Shown: one piece after another, positions 23,877 to 36,059 of the stretch
Position numbering within the stretch: the stretch's first letter is position 1
How the letters are laid out: each line of letters opens with the position of its first letter
Origin: Grammothele lineata
Taxonomy: Eukaryota; Basidiomycota; Agaricomycetes; Polyporales; Polyporaceae
NCBI GenBank assembly: GCA_002150815.3
Contig: NDFF03000003.1
Span: 372,001-436,000, forward strand
Length of the DNA: 64,000 nt
Direction of reading: 5' to 3'
Translations under genes and position numbers: made by a program
The notes under the pieces: model-generated
Database searches by the model: none
The model's input: the letters and a program-made list of their open reading frames with translations, nothing else
What the model was told of the DNA's origin: nothing

Positions 23877-26800
23877 ATGAGTGGATCCCCACAGACCCCC
23901 GCCTTTGACGGAACACTCTCTACAGTATCGGTGAGCAGCCCCTCGAGTCAACCAGAAAGCATACTGACCAGTGCGGGGCAGGTGGACTCGATGGTTGAGA
24001 TCAAGCGTACGCCTTCCGTGTCCCAGGAGGCCCTTGTGGCGTCCGGGTCTTCGGAAGAGAGCTCTGAGGATAGCAAGCACCGACTCATCTATAGTAAGTC
24101 AAAGGTTTATGTCAACCCCACCGCGTATGCCCGAGACAACATACCCGGCTTCGTGGCTCTCGTGAAGAAGGTACGCCCTTCCCATGCGCCACGAGGTATG
24201 CCGCCAATGTCTTTCGGGCAGGAAGCGGTGTTGCCCGTGTATCTACTTGCGTGGATTCCGGAGACGCTGTTGGACGAGAAAGGACAAAGCGAGTGGGACA
24301 AGTTCGTCAAGATTGAGGAGCATGCGGTCATGGATGACGAGGACGACGGTACGCTCGAGCAGACCCCATCAAGTCCTCCTCTAAGCATTCCATAGATGCA
24401 GTCCTTATCGACCTCCCCATCCAGCGGCCAGAGTCGTACGCATTCTCAGTACCAATAACGTCAATATATTCTCTTATTGTTAGTCCACCCTCGTTGTCGT
24501 CGTGGTGTAAGTCCTTCTCCTTTGTGACTTCTGGCATGGGCGGAAACATTCATGGAATGGGTCTTTTTAGACGGGTCTATTGCTATCAACCTCATTAGTG
24601 GGTCCACGCTACCGACTCTGCACTTCCACGACGACGAATCGAAGTCGTTCACTGTGCCGACCAAGTCTCCTGTCGAGCCTCGTACGATGTCTTACCCTCC
24701 GCCTCCATCCGAAAATGTTCCAAAGAGCAGTACTTGGGGTGGCGAAGACCTGCTCGCCAAACTGCGGACGTACTGCCACCTCCTTCGGTCTGCCCTACAG
24801 TCTAACTTATACCTGGTCGACCCTTCACGCGAGGATGTTGAGACACACTCTACAGTCATCTTCGAAGACGGCGCCGTGGACGACATCCTGGCTCGGTCAT
24901 CATACGCAAATTCTCATTCTCCCATTCCGGCTCATCGTCGTCCACGACCTCTATCGACCCCGATTCATTCCTATTCGGAACGTTCCTCCATCCTTCACCG
25001 CTCTCTCTCTCCTACGACATCCTCGCCTGGCGCATCGTCCTCCCAGGCACGCATGGCGCTTCTACAATCATTCTCGCACATCACGAGGCATGCCGCTCAC
25101 GCCGCGCAACACATCCTCTCCCATCCGTTAGCGAAACCTATCGTCCCGCACCTTCCAGACCCTGTGAAAAGTCTTGTCAACGCAAACGGAGATCTTGAAT
25201 GGGGCAGCTGGGTAGAGAAGGGTGGTGTTGGCGAGTTTGAGAGTGCGCGCGTATATCTTGCTCGCTGGGCGCGTATTGTTGCGGAGGAGGGTGAGAGGGC
25301 ACGGGTGCGAGAGGCCCAGGCACTGCCCGCTTCGTCCTTAGATCTTGCGGAAGAGGATTCGTCACTCGGTATCTTTGAGCTACTGCAGTCAACTGCCAAC
25401 CTTCCCAGGCCAAAGTCGTCCCGAATCCCCAGGCAACTGGTATCAGAGAAGATGTGGCGAGGATGGTTCAATCCTGATGGAAGCCCCCAGATCAGACACG
25501 AAGAGATGAAGCGCGAGGTTTTTCGGAGAGGTATTGAGTCTGGAATACGATCAGAGGTGTGGCCGTTCTTGCTTGGGGTTCACGAATGGAGTCAGAATAC
25601 GGCCGATCGCGAAAGCACCTGGCAGATCAAAAAGTAAGCACCGCTAAGGAATGATGTGCTGTTGGTTTTCGAACCTGACTGTGGGCGTGCTTTCTCTAGG
25701 GCGAAGTACCAAGAGGTGAAGGACGAATGGTGGGGTGTGCCGGAGGTGTTTGAGCGTCAGGATGTCATCGAGGTTCGTTGTACCATTCATTCCATCTTCG
25801 TGCGCTAATGGAGATGTAGGAGCGACATCGTATCGACGTTGACTGCCGGAGGACAGATCGCTCTCAGGCGCTATTTGCGCAGACGACGCTAGCCGACGAG
25901 GATTCGGAGAACGAGAAGGGGATGCACATGCGTTATTCCACAATCTCGCCACAGCTCGGAGACATCGGCGCACAAGCTCCTACAAATGAACACATTGAGC
26001 GACTTGCCACTATCCTGCTAACCTACAATTTCTACGAGAGAGAACTTGGTGAGTGCCATCATCATGACTACAATGCACCGCACGCTTAATCGGTGTGTAG
26101 GGTATGTTCAGGGGATGTCTGATCTTTGTGCCCCTATTTATATCGTGATGGGGGGCAACGAGGAGATGACTTTCTGGTGTTTCGTGCAGATTATGGAACG
26201 CATGGTTGGTTGTTTTAGTCATCTTCTGCTGTTGTGGCGTCTGATGAATGCTGTGACAGAAACAGAACTTCCTGCGTGACCAGAGTGGCATGAAGAAGCA
26301 ACTTTCGACGCTCCAGCAACTCATCTCGGTGATGGATCCAGAATTATACCGACATCTTGGTACGTTTGCGCTGTCCGTCTTGATGTTTTCCTCCGCTCAC
26401 GCCGCGGCAGAGAAAACTGACGGTCTCAATCTATTCTTCTGTTTTCGGTAAGTCCTCATGCGGTCCCCGTTATCGGCTTCCAGACTGAGTGTAACTTCAC
26501 AGATGGATTCTCATCGCCTTCAAGCGGGAATTCCCGTTCGAGGATGTACTTCGGCTTTGGGAAGTACTATGGACGGATTATTACAGCGCACAGTTCGTTC
26601 TATTTGTCGCCCTTGCGGTGCTGGAATCCCATCGGGATGTCATCTTGAGATACCTTGTGGAGGTACGTTCAAATGTTTTTAGTATGCTTACTAGGTCATG
26701 TACGAGCTTCTCTGATGTCCTGCTGCCTTTTTAGTTCGATGAGATCTTGAAGGTACGTCTTGGTGCCTGGTTCGTGACTCGGTTCTTTTCCTAACATTAC

Positions 26801-27064
26801 AGTCCTTTCTAGTACTGCAATGAGCTCAGCATGACAATCGAACTTGATAGCACTCTCGCACAAGCTGAGGTTCTGTTCCTTTCGTTCACACAATTGATTG
26901 CCGATGTCGACCGGAGAGAAGCGGAAGCAAAGTCGGACCGTTCGGCCATTCTCAGGAATCGGCGTGCGAACGGCGTCACTCCTACTTTCGCCGACGAGAA
27001 GGTGCAAAACAAACGGGCCGTTATCAGCGAAGAACTACGGGAGCTCTTGAAAGCTGGAAGATGA
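23877..27064 (+). CDS. GYP7: TBC-domain RabGAP, Gyp7-like
   Basis: GTPase-activating protein for Rab/Ypt proteins, in yeast mainly Ypt7 at vacuole and endosome. The N-terminal DUF3548-like region includes HRLIYSKSKVYVNPT, YLLAWIPETLLDE and SIAINLISGSTLPTLHFHDD. The TBC domain begins RRGIESGIRSEVWPFLLGVH; the arginine finger is in IDVDCRRTDR (IxxDxxR) and the glutamine finger in YVQGMSDLCAPIY (YxQ), so both catalytic residues are present. Further landmarks: EEMTFWCFVQIMERM, DGLNLFFCFRWILIAFKREF, VLRLWEVLWTDYYS and NELSMTIELD. About ten introns concentrated in the TBC part, one large exon at 24550-25635. The first ATG of the long N-terminal exon was chosen. Confidence 0.94.
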
Positions 27065-27263
27065 CATCGGAATTGTATTATATGGGTTGGAATATCTTGA
27101 TGTGTAACACTACATGGACCTATGAACACGCTATGTATGAGACTGAAATCTACCGGAATCCGCTCCAACCACAATCACGAGTACCAGACATACGAATAAC
27201 TGATAAACGAACATAGTAGTGGAGCTTCATGGGTAATGAATGATTGCAAATGGACGTGAAGAC

Positions 27264-27270
27264 AAAAAAA
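27264..27270 (-). terminator. RNA polymerase III terminator of tRNA-Ser
   Basis: A run of seven A on the plus strand (T7 on the transcribed strand) starts two bases after the tRNA 3' end, as expected for a Pol III terminator. Confidence 0.85.
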
Positions 27271-27271
27271 G

Positions 27272-27365
27272 CGTCACCTGAGCGATTCGAACACTCGCGG
27301 GCAAAGCCCAACCGCTAACAGCTATTAATAGCAGGCGATCCCGTTAACCACTCCGGCAAAGTGAC
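27272..27365 (-). tRNA. tRNA-Ser(GCT) with 12-nt intron
   Basis: Read on the minus strand: acceptor GTCACTT pairs with AGGTGAC (one G-T pair), discriminator G; D-stem CCG/CGG with loop GAGTGGTTAA; anticodon stem ATCGC pairs with GCGGT. Between the anticodon stem halves are 19 nt, so a 7-nt loop CTGCTA..A with anticodon GCT plus a 12-nt intron (TTAATAGCTGTT) after position 37. The long variable arm (GGGC TTT GCCC hairpin) is diagnostic of tRNA-Ser. T-arm GAGTG TTCGAAT CGCTC carries the B box. A T7 terminator follows. Confidence 0.95.
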
Positions 27366-27498
27366 ATAACCCAAATACCAAACTTGTTTATATATTCAGC
27401 TTCCTGTCCCCGAAGTACTGTCGTCGGGAGTCAACTATAATGTTACACATGTCATGAATGATCGTTCTATCAACGTCCCCTTCTCCATACGAATTTTG

Positions 27499-28847
27499 CT
27501 ACAAACTTCCCATAAAGGATTTCATATATTCCACCAGTTTGTCTACCTCTTGTTCTGTGACTGCATTGTACAGGGAAACACGAATGCCTAGAGGTTGGTT
27601 AGTTAGATGTCTTTCCGATGACGACTATGACTAGACGTGAACACAAACCCCCGACAGATCTGTTAAGTGACACCGACGTGAGTTATAACCCTGGCAGACT
27701 GAAGGAAGATATGTACAGACCTGTGACCCTTGAGGCCTTTCATACCCTGGCTCTCTGCACCTTCAAGAAATTCTTTCTCCGCACCTTCGCCGAGAACCTC
27801 GAAGACTGCGTTCATCCAACTTTCTGATCCCTGTTGCACCTTTCGCCGGAACACGCCCTTCTGTTCTCCTTCATGAATGGCCGCGTACAGCTTCTTCGTT
27901 TTGCGCCTATTGACTTCCTCGTAATATGGCAGTCCCCCATTCTCCTTCATTCGACGGAGGACAAGGCCGGCCATGTAGATCGGTAACACCGATGGCGTGT
28001 TGTACAGACTGCCCGAGTCCGCCAACGTCTTGTACGAGAGCACGAGCGGGACCGGGGGTGCGCCGAGTGCGACGGCGGCATCAACGTCGACGATGCAGTC
28101 CTGCCTGACGATGAGGATCGTGAGCCCCGCAGGGCCGATATTCTTCTGCGCGCCGGCGTAGATCACCGCGTGGTCGGCAAGGCGGGGGATCGGGCGGCAC
28201 ATGAACGAAGACGAGTAGTCGGCGACGAGTGGCAGGAGGGGACGGCCCTCGAGCAACGCGAAGGGGAAGGACGCAGGCGATTGGGCTTCATGAGAGTACT
28301 CGACGCCGTCGACGGTCTCGTTCTCGCAATAGTAGATGAGCGCGGGGTCCGGGGAGAACGCGAACTCGCCGTGCGGCGGGATGTTGTCGAACGACTTGCC
28401 GTCCTTGGAGTACGCGCGTGCATCGACGACAGTGCGTACCGTCGCGCCCCCGCTCACCCCAACAAGCCGCCGGGCCTCCTCTACGGCCTTCTTGCTCCAT
28501 GAGCCGGTAACGGCATAGTCGAGAACGGTCTCTTCCGGCGTCGCACTCGGATGCAGCAGGCGGTGGCGCGCTACCATGTTGAGCACGACAGCGGAAAACT
28601 GGGCTGTCCCGCCGCCCTGCGTAAAAAGGATGCGGTGGGTTGGCGGTACATCCAGCTGGGTGCGGATGTTCAGCTCGAACTCGTTGAGGAACGCCTGGAA
28701 CTCCTTCGAGCGATGAGAAATCTCCGCAATGCCGATTCCGGTGCCATCGAAGTTGACAAGGCCCTTCTGCGCCTCCTCGAGAACGGAAAGCGGTAGAGCG
28801 GAGGGACCCGCACCGAAGTTGACGACTCTAGCGTGATCGTTGCTCAT
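27499..28847 (-). CDS. SER1: Phosphoserine aminotransferase
   Basis: PLP enzyme making 3-phosphoserine from 3-phosphohydroxypyruvate and glutamate, second step of serine synthesis. Class V aminotransferase landmarks: VVNFGAGPSALPLSVLEEAQ, GIAEISHRSKEFQAFL, RILFTQGGGTAQFSAVVLNM, VADYSSSFMCRPI, the PLP-lysine segment YAGAQKNIGPAGLTILIV, YNTPSVLPIYM and the C-terminal GHRSVGGIRVSLYNAVTEQE. The first exon holds nearly the whole protein (to codon KGH). The C-terminus needs two introns separated by an 11-nt exon (27649-27659) that supplies RSVG; only this reading gives the invariant RSVGGIR. Ends FMGSL. Start 28847 is the first ATG. Confidence 0.96.
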
Positions 28848-29744
28848 AGTGGAGGATGCTTGGAGGCCAGAGTGGTGGAGGCTGAGAGTCGAGGTGTAGC
28901 AGCGCCGAGAAATGAGTGCAAAGACGTGACTCGGAGCCCATGGTACAAGGTTTGCCTCAGGATGGCGCGAATTACGCGGAATGTATCACTGTCATCGACC
29001 AGCGAAGAGCGCACGAACTTCGGCTTTTCAGCTCAGGCAAAGACACAACACCATGATATTAACAGACGACAAGGAACACCAGGTCCCATCCTTCTTTGCG
29101 GAAGATATCGAGCGGACACTTTTGACGAGACATCAAATTTCCGTCCTACCATACCGAGGTAGGCGACATGGATAATGACCTCGCAGTAATAACACATCAA
29201 GGATACATCGGAAGAGACATTAGGGCGTAAAGCGTAAGACTCGTGAGTAGGACTAGCAACAACACTGATAATGGAGACAAACATTACTAACAGCAACAAC
29301 GAATCACGACATCATGAAAGCTGGGTGCAAGAATGGGGAACGGAGAGGAGTATTGAAGAGCTCAGGAAGGGAAACAACGCAGGAAGGATCCAATGATAGA
29401 TACAACGACATTCAAACCACAGATTGTAATGCCGATAGATATACGCCACTATTAGGGCAATGAGAAGGATTAAAGATGAAGCTGTCCATCAGTACAGTAA
29501 CGGCGGGGGGACATCGTGCAGATGGAGAACAGATTGGGGAACAGCAGCAGGCAGTCATGCGAGAGATTGTAACGGAACGTCGTAGCAGCGTATGTATGTG
29601 GCAGTGTGGCTCTTGGGGCCAATAAACAGATGCGTAGAGGTGTCAGGAATGCGAGATGAATGCAGCAATATAATGTTTGGGCTGGATGGATGCAGGCGAA
29701 CAACCGACGACGGGGGCAAGAGACACGAGACAGGCAGGGTAACA
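28848..29744. other. Intergenic region, no gene seen
   Basis: Upstream of phosphoserine aminotransferase and downstream of the next minus-strand gene. The part 29190-29480 is relatively A-rich on the plus strand. Small frames on both strands carry no recognisable motif. Confidence 0.5.
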
Positions 29745-30548
29745 TCAGAGGGGCAGGTTGATCTCCGTTGGCTTGAACGATGTCTCGACCTCCGATGGAA
29801 GAACGGGATAGAGACCGTCGAAAAAAACCTGCGACGGCTCAAAATGTGCCCGTGGTGGAGGTGTCTGGGGCGTGCTTTCTTCCAAGAAAGCGCGACCAAT
29901 AAAGGGGAAAGGGATATCCGCGACAAAACCATCATTTATGGGCTGCGTGATGACCGTGGGATCCAATCGCGAAGAAGTCTTGCGTCGGCGGACCGGTCCC
30001 GGTCCACCTGAAACTTGCTCCTCTGGAATAGTCGTGCTAAGAGCGGAGAGGTCCGCGATATCCCAAGGATCGGTGGGATCAGGCTCGATTGTCAACGCCG
30101 ATATCCAGGGCAGGTCGTCGAGGGAAGTAAGGGGTCCGCAGATAGTACTGATACAACAGTCGGCGCGGGCGCAATGGCGATTGCGTGCCGAGCGAGTTAG
30201 GTTACGTGAGACGCCTCTGCGCCTCTTGGTAGGGCTACACGGAGGCCTAGATAACTGCGGGGACATGAGGAAGGCGCAAGGAGACGCGCGGGTAGTCAGC
30301 GTACCTTATGGGGGCCAACATCCTCGGGCAAGCGGTACAACGGCAAAGTCAGGTTCCTCGTAGTGCGTGGGCGGGTCTTGCACTGAATGTGGTGTTGCTT
30401 GAGATCCTGACGTTAGGGAGAGCATGGGGAGAACACTCACGTAGAAGGTGTCGTCAATGACCGGCGACGGACGGAGCTGCGTCCTCGATGACGGTCGGAC
30501 TGCGAAGAGAGACGGGATGAGATGGGACGAGGTCATGTCGACGGCCAT
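29745..30548 (-). CDS. Unrecognised protein, probably basidiomycete-specific
   Basis: Not recognised. Three exons join in frame: MAVDMTSSHLIPSLFAVRPS...VIDDTFY, then DLKQHHIQCKTRPRTTRNLT and LPLYRLPEDVGPHK, then LSRPPCSPTKRRRGVSRNLT and NRHCARADCCISTICGPLTS, ending TEINLPL. Both introns have good GTGAGT or GTACGC donors. The middle is basic with SPTK and TKRRR (possible CDK site and nuclear signal). The C-terminal half is Pro/Asp-rich with LPWISALTIEPDPTDPWDIA and aromatic/hydrophobic short motifs. A role as a nuclear regulatory protein is only a guess. Confidence 0.6.
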
Positions 30549-31968
30549 TGTGGGTGTATGCGCGGCGAGGGCTCTTGCTAGTGGCCGTGGTTAGCGAGGG
30601 GAGGCTGTTTGGGAGCTGGGTAGTGATACACAAACAAAGCTGGGGTTTAAAAGGCAGGCAAAGGAGAGGGCATGGTGCGGTGTGTTCCGAGAGAGGACAA
30701 TGGGGAGGAAGAGGCGGAGCGGATAGACGGTGGCGAGGACTCGATGTATTTAGGCCCGAGATCTAACTCACACCTGTCCATAACCGGTCCCGCCCGCTCC
30801 CTCGGACGACTCCTGCCGTATCCCACCTCCGCCGGTCACAGCCCCGTTACGGTCGTCCCCGCGCTCGAGCGTTCGATCCCGACGCTCAGCACATATCGAG
30901 CGACGGTTTGCCTGGGAATTGCCACGTCCAGCTTCCGATGCAACCGCCGTAATCCCGTCTACCAGGCGCACACGTTCCATTCCGCCCCGCCTCACCCAGA
31001 CGTCTCCGCTGCTCGGGCCCATGTCACGCCGCGCGCAATGTCACGCCGCCTGCGTACGGTCAGTATCTGCCACGGCCCACAGCCGCGCATACGCCGCGCC
31101 TCGCTTCGCTTAGTCTCGTCGCACGACAACGTCCGCAACCCAGCCATAACAACAGCTTCGTTCCTAGGCTGGCGGCACACACAACAGGTGGGCGCGTCGG
31201 CTCCATTCTCATGAAACGCGCGACGCGCTCATTGTGAGCCCTCTAGGGAAATTGCACAAAAGAAGTCCGTAGCGAAAGGGTCCGTGCAATGTCAGGTCGT
31301 GATCAGATGGAAGATATTGAAGAAGTGCGCCGCCGGCGTCGGATGATCGCGCACGCGGCACGACCTAGTGCGATCGTCCGGCGCGTGCATCGATGTCATC
31401 CGCACTCGGCCGCAGAGCGTGAATGGACGCAGACGCGCAGATTCAGGAGGTCCCAGCCAGGGCCATCTTGGATCATGCGCCTGTTCCAATCCAATATGGA
31501 CTAGAGAGCAGCCGGTGAAGGAGCGAGCTCACTGTATTACGATCCAACGGTTTCCCCATTTCCAACGACTCGAAGAGCAAGCGATGCCTTGTCCTTCTTC
31601 ATGCGCCGGCGGGCCACCACAGGTTAGGGCGTTCTGAACTACTAGCCCGGGACTCGCGCGACTGTCCGTTGCCCGGCGCGGCGCTCCAGAACGAATATCT
31701 GGATAGATAGTCGTCAGCAGGAGTCACAACTATCCTTGGAACCGGCTTAACCACATACCATATCCGTTTATAACTCGAAGTGGCACACTCTGGCGGGGTG
31801 CTGAACTTCTCTGAGACGCACCTGTCACGGGGCTGTCATTAGCATCCGCATCCCGTGCGAGATATCCCGAAACGCCGATTACCATTAGGGCACTTGAACT
31901 GGAACGTCGTGGTCGACTTTTACGCTTATTCCTGTGAGGTCTCAGTGACTTGCCATCGTTGCATCTGG
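30549..31968. other. Divergent intergenic region, no supported gene
   Basis: About 1.4 kb between two divergent genes. The part 30760-31190 is CpG-rich with open frames of Arg/Ser-rich nonsense on both strands. No domain, tRNA or repeat was seen. Confidence 0.5.
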
Positions 31969-33251
31969 ATGTCGTCGCGGCATCTGTCCTTCAACCTTGT
32001 CCCAGGTATGTCGCATATGTCTGAGTCATTGCCCCCTCCCGTATTAGCATCGGCGTGTCCTCCTATTCGTGCACTTCGACTCTCCCAAGTGCGCGCTGAC
32101 ATTGGCGTATCAAGCAGTCCTGCGCCGCTCTCTCACCATCCATGCGCCCGCTTGCACTTGGCGTCACTATTCGGCAGCGAAGCAGTTCTCTCCTCCGCCG
32201 TCCCGCTCACCTTCGCTCGACGCACAGCGCTTAGACGAGTGGATCGCTGCTGAGAAAACCCTGGTCATTGAGGACACTCTTCGGCCGGAGCACCTCGCTG
32301 ACCTCTACATCACCCTTCCCACGCGCGACGGATCCACCGAGATCTTTGTTCCCCCGCAGCCCGGTGACTCGCTCAGTCCTGGGCACCACCTCGTCTTCTT
32401 CCACGCGCGGAATCCAGAGAGCGCTCTCCGCCCAGATGGAACGGACGCTGACTTCTGTCCGCCTGAGCCGTTTACGCGGCGGATGTGGGCGGGCGGGAAG
32501 ATGACATGGAAGGCACCGCTGCGTGTCGGGGACAGCGCGAAGGCGCTCGCGAGCGTCACGGCGGTGGCAAAGAAGGGTTTCGAGACCGGGACGCCAAAGG
32601 TGTTCGTGAAGCAGAACATCCAATACTGGAGCCAGGGTACGCTATGCATGGAAGAGGAGCGGGACCACGTGTATCTCTCCGCCACTGCTGCCGGCAGCAG
32701 GAGAATCGCGAAAGAGGGTGAGGTGCCTTTTCCATTTCGTGAAGAGAAAGCCCGCCCAACTTACCTCACTGTACATATCAGTTACGGGCCTGCCGAAGCC
32801 GTTAGCTGAGTTCGAGTACTTGCCGACGCCCACGACGCTGTTTCGTTTCTCCGCCTTGACTTTCAACGGGCATTACATCCATCTCGATAAAACCTATGCG
32901 GCGGAGGTAGAAGGATACCCAGGTGAGCTTTGTTCTGATGAATGATCCCTGACTGGGGAAGCATTAACTGTGATTACGGTTGCAGAGCGCCTTGTGCATG
33001 GACCACTCACGGCTTTGATGCTGTTAGAAATCAGCAGGCGCCACATCGCGAGATTCGCGTGGAGCCCGCCGTCCTTTCAACATCTGAAGGCATTTGAGTA
33101 TCGTGCCATTAATCCTATGGTAGTGAACCGGTCGGTATGCGTAGGCTTGGGGCCCGGAGAGACACCTGAGACCCTGCGAGTGTGGGCAAAAGACCGAGAA
33201 GGCGGGGTGATAGGGATGACGGGTAAGATCACCTTCGCCAGGTCACTGTAA
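31969..33251 (+). CDS. HTD2: Mitochondrial hydroxyacyl-thioester dehydratase, HTD2-like (MaoC/FAS1-type hot dog)
   Basis: Likely 3-hydroxyacyl-ACP dehydratase of mitochondrial fatty-acid synthesis or a related mesaconyl-CoA hydratase. Exon 1 (31969-32005, MSSRHLSFNLVP) joins at 32118 in frame to VLRRSLTIHAPACTWRHYSA, giving an Arg-rich presequence. The N-terminal hot dog includes LDEWIAAEKTLVIEDTLRPE, LSPGHHLVFFHA, RRMWAGGKMTWKAPLRVGDS. The second hot dog has TTLFRFSALTFNGHYIHLDK and LVHGPLTALMLLE, where Tyr/His and the HGP loop match the HTD2 catalytic region; the C-terminus reads INPMVVNRSVCVGL. Introns near 32725 and 32930. The start rests on frame and presequence logic; a nearer acceptor at 32045 would be out of frame. 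Confidence 0.85.
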
Positions 33252-33412
33252 TCACAGCGTAGTGCACGTCAATGGATTGGATGATACAGGCTTCTCCATT
33301 GTCGACGACGGATCTGCGTGAAGTTAACGGTGGTCAAAGAGTCGAATGGTCACTACCACTGATCGAGATCCGCGGTCAGTGATCGGAAGCGCCACGGACA
33401 AAGCCAGCGCTC

Positions 33413-33447
33413 ACGCGTGTCGCGCTTGTGGCTGGAAAACGACGCGT
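33413..33447 (+). promoter_or_regulatory. Two ACGCGT (MCB-like) boxes upstream of histone H2B
   Basis: ACGCGT occurs at 33413-33418 and 33442-33447, 29 bp apart and about 200-240 bp before the H2B ATG. MluI cell-cycle boxes bind MBF in fungi and drive S-phase genes; function here is inferred. Confidence 0.35.
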
Positions 33448-33649
33448 ATCCACGTGATCTTGTTGACAGCCTTTAAAGACCTTGTCGCGAGAGCTGCAGC
33501 CTCAGTCCTCTCTTTCTCTCTCCCCACCACTGACCGTATCTTCGCTCGTGCGCATTCTTCACTTTCAAATAACACAGTGAGTAATGGAAGCGTAGTTATT
33601 TGCTTAACTCGAAGTGTGTTGACATAGATGTGCTGTCTATCAGGTCAAG

Positions 33650-34309
<660 letters not shown>

Positions 34310-34483
34310 CGTCTTGTAAATCTCGCTCGATTCGCTGCATAGTCTACATGTGTATTATATAGATTCGTTACTATCTGTCGCATGCTGTCCGGAATCCATG
34401 TTTTGGATGAATAGCGCGTGGTCAAGTGGGGAGCCAAGCTGTGAAAACCAGCACAAGTCCATGTGTGCTTGAAGACGTCCGTT

Positions 34484-35904
34484 TCAGAAGCCTACAAATA
34501 CGTTAGGGTAGCTGTCATGAGGGGGCGACGCCGACTTACCGTACTTGTTGCCGGCCTCTTTACGGTTCTTTCTGCCTTGAGCAATCTTCTCTTCAAGAGC
34601 CTCACGGTTCGAGTAGGCTTCAGTGAGCAAAGTCGACAACTGGTGTCTCGTTCGTGCTCTCCCACTCAACGCAGCGCCCTAGAAGATCGTTCGTACCAGG
34701 AAGACTTCCACGAAACAAAAATGCGTACCTTGATGTTCATCTTAGGGGCCGCAGGCATAGAGGCGGCAGCAGTCGTTAATGCCTTCCTCTCCTCTCGTGC
34801 CTGAATCTCAAGCCTTGCACGCTCCATTTCCTTGGCAGCATTCACTTCCGCTGCTTCCTCCTCGGCCCCTTCGAAACCCTTCACTGTGCCTTTCTCCAGC
34901 GCTCTGACGTGATCGTCATATTCTTTCTTCCATTTCTTGTAGAATCTCTGGTAATAATCTGCGTCGTACGCCTCCCACTGTCCCGAAGGCAGGAGGTAGT
35001 AGCCGGGGTATGGATCTTGCGGCGTCGGTTCAGGTGGGGTAAAATCATCTACCTTAGGAGCAGCGGTGTGGGTAGAAGGCCCGGATGAAATTGAGGGCGA
35101 GGCGGACGAGAACGTCTCCTTCGAAGAACTTGCATGAAGTGATGAGGATGAAGATCCTAGGAGCCATTTGAGAGATGATATAACGGCTGTGTATTGATGG
35201 GACGCACCTAATGAGAAGAAATCGACGGCAGAGGCGGACGATGTTGCCGGTCGTGATGTGGGAACGGAATGTCGCTCCTCGACAGATATGTTCGTCTTGC
35301 CTCTGGCGACGGAGGTCGGCATGAATATCAACGGGGCTTCTTTTTCAATCTGTTCCTCAAGGACAGCAGAGTGAGAGGAATCGAGGTGATCACCGTATCC
35401 CGTGTTCTCCTCCGCATCGTCTGCGTCCTCTACCGTCACAGACGTGAGGGGCCGAGTCGGTGCGGTTTTGAAGATAAGACCGGGTCCTCTTCCACCCCCG
35501 AGAATTCTCTCTTGAGCAGCAGCTGCAAGAGCTTTGTTCTTGGGGGCAGGAAGCATAGAGAGCAGGGCAGAAGCCCCTGCACCCGACTCTAAACGGGGCT
35601 TCTTCGCAGTAGGTCGGTCGTCGTCGGAGCGCTCTCCTTCGGAAGCCTTGGGCAGAGATGGGAGTCCGATAGAGATCTTCTTCGGAGCTTTCTTTGTCTT
35701 GGGTGGAGGGAGTGATAGTCCAGACGACGCTTTCGACGAAGACGCTGTGGCATTGCTTGGTGGGGGGAGTGAGAACGCTGATTTCTTGCTCGGTGCTGGA
35801 AGCTGAGGATCGAGAGAGAGGTGCCGGTGTGTGGAGGACTGCGATGCAGACTCGGAGTCGCTGTCATTGTCGCTGTCGCTGCCGTAGCCCTCAACGCCTA
35901 GCAT
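34484..35904 (-). CDS. PRCC-domain protein (mitotic checkpoint regulator/MAD2B-interacting family)
   Basis: Nuclear protein related to human PRCC, a splicing-associated proline-rich protein that binds MAD2B. The N-terminus MLGVEGYGSDSDNDSDSES is the usual short motif plus acidic Ser run, followed by Pro-rich repeats (SLPPPSNAT, SLPPPKTKKAPKKISIGLPS). A region DPYPGYYLLPSGQWEAYDA...YQRFYKKWKKEYDDHVRALEK and the C-terminal RHQLSTLLTEAYSNREALEE..GRKNRKEAGNKYGF are the conserved PRCC elements. The last codon pair GF is spliced on from a tiny exon at 34484. An in-frame ATG at 36003 exists, but family similarity begins at 35904. Divergent from Nup133 with only 155 bp between starts. Confidence 0.88.
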
Positions 35905-36059
35905 AGTGGACAGTGGGGGAGCAGGGATGAGGGGTTCGGCGACTGCCGCCCTAGGGTGCGCGCCCGAACTGGCGTGACGCGTTTTGCACTTGCCTCCATC
36001 CATCGTCGCACCCCTCTTTCCTCTCTACCTTGTCTGTGGCGCGCTCTCCGTCGACGACA

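Noticed and set aside
30760..31220. Overlapping long open frames on both strands
   Set aside because: CpG-rich composition lowers stop frequency; the translations are Arg/Ser/Ala-rich with no motif or exon chain.
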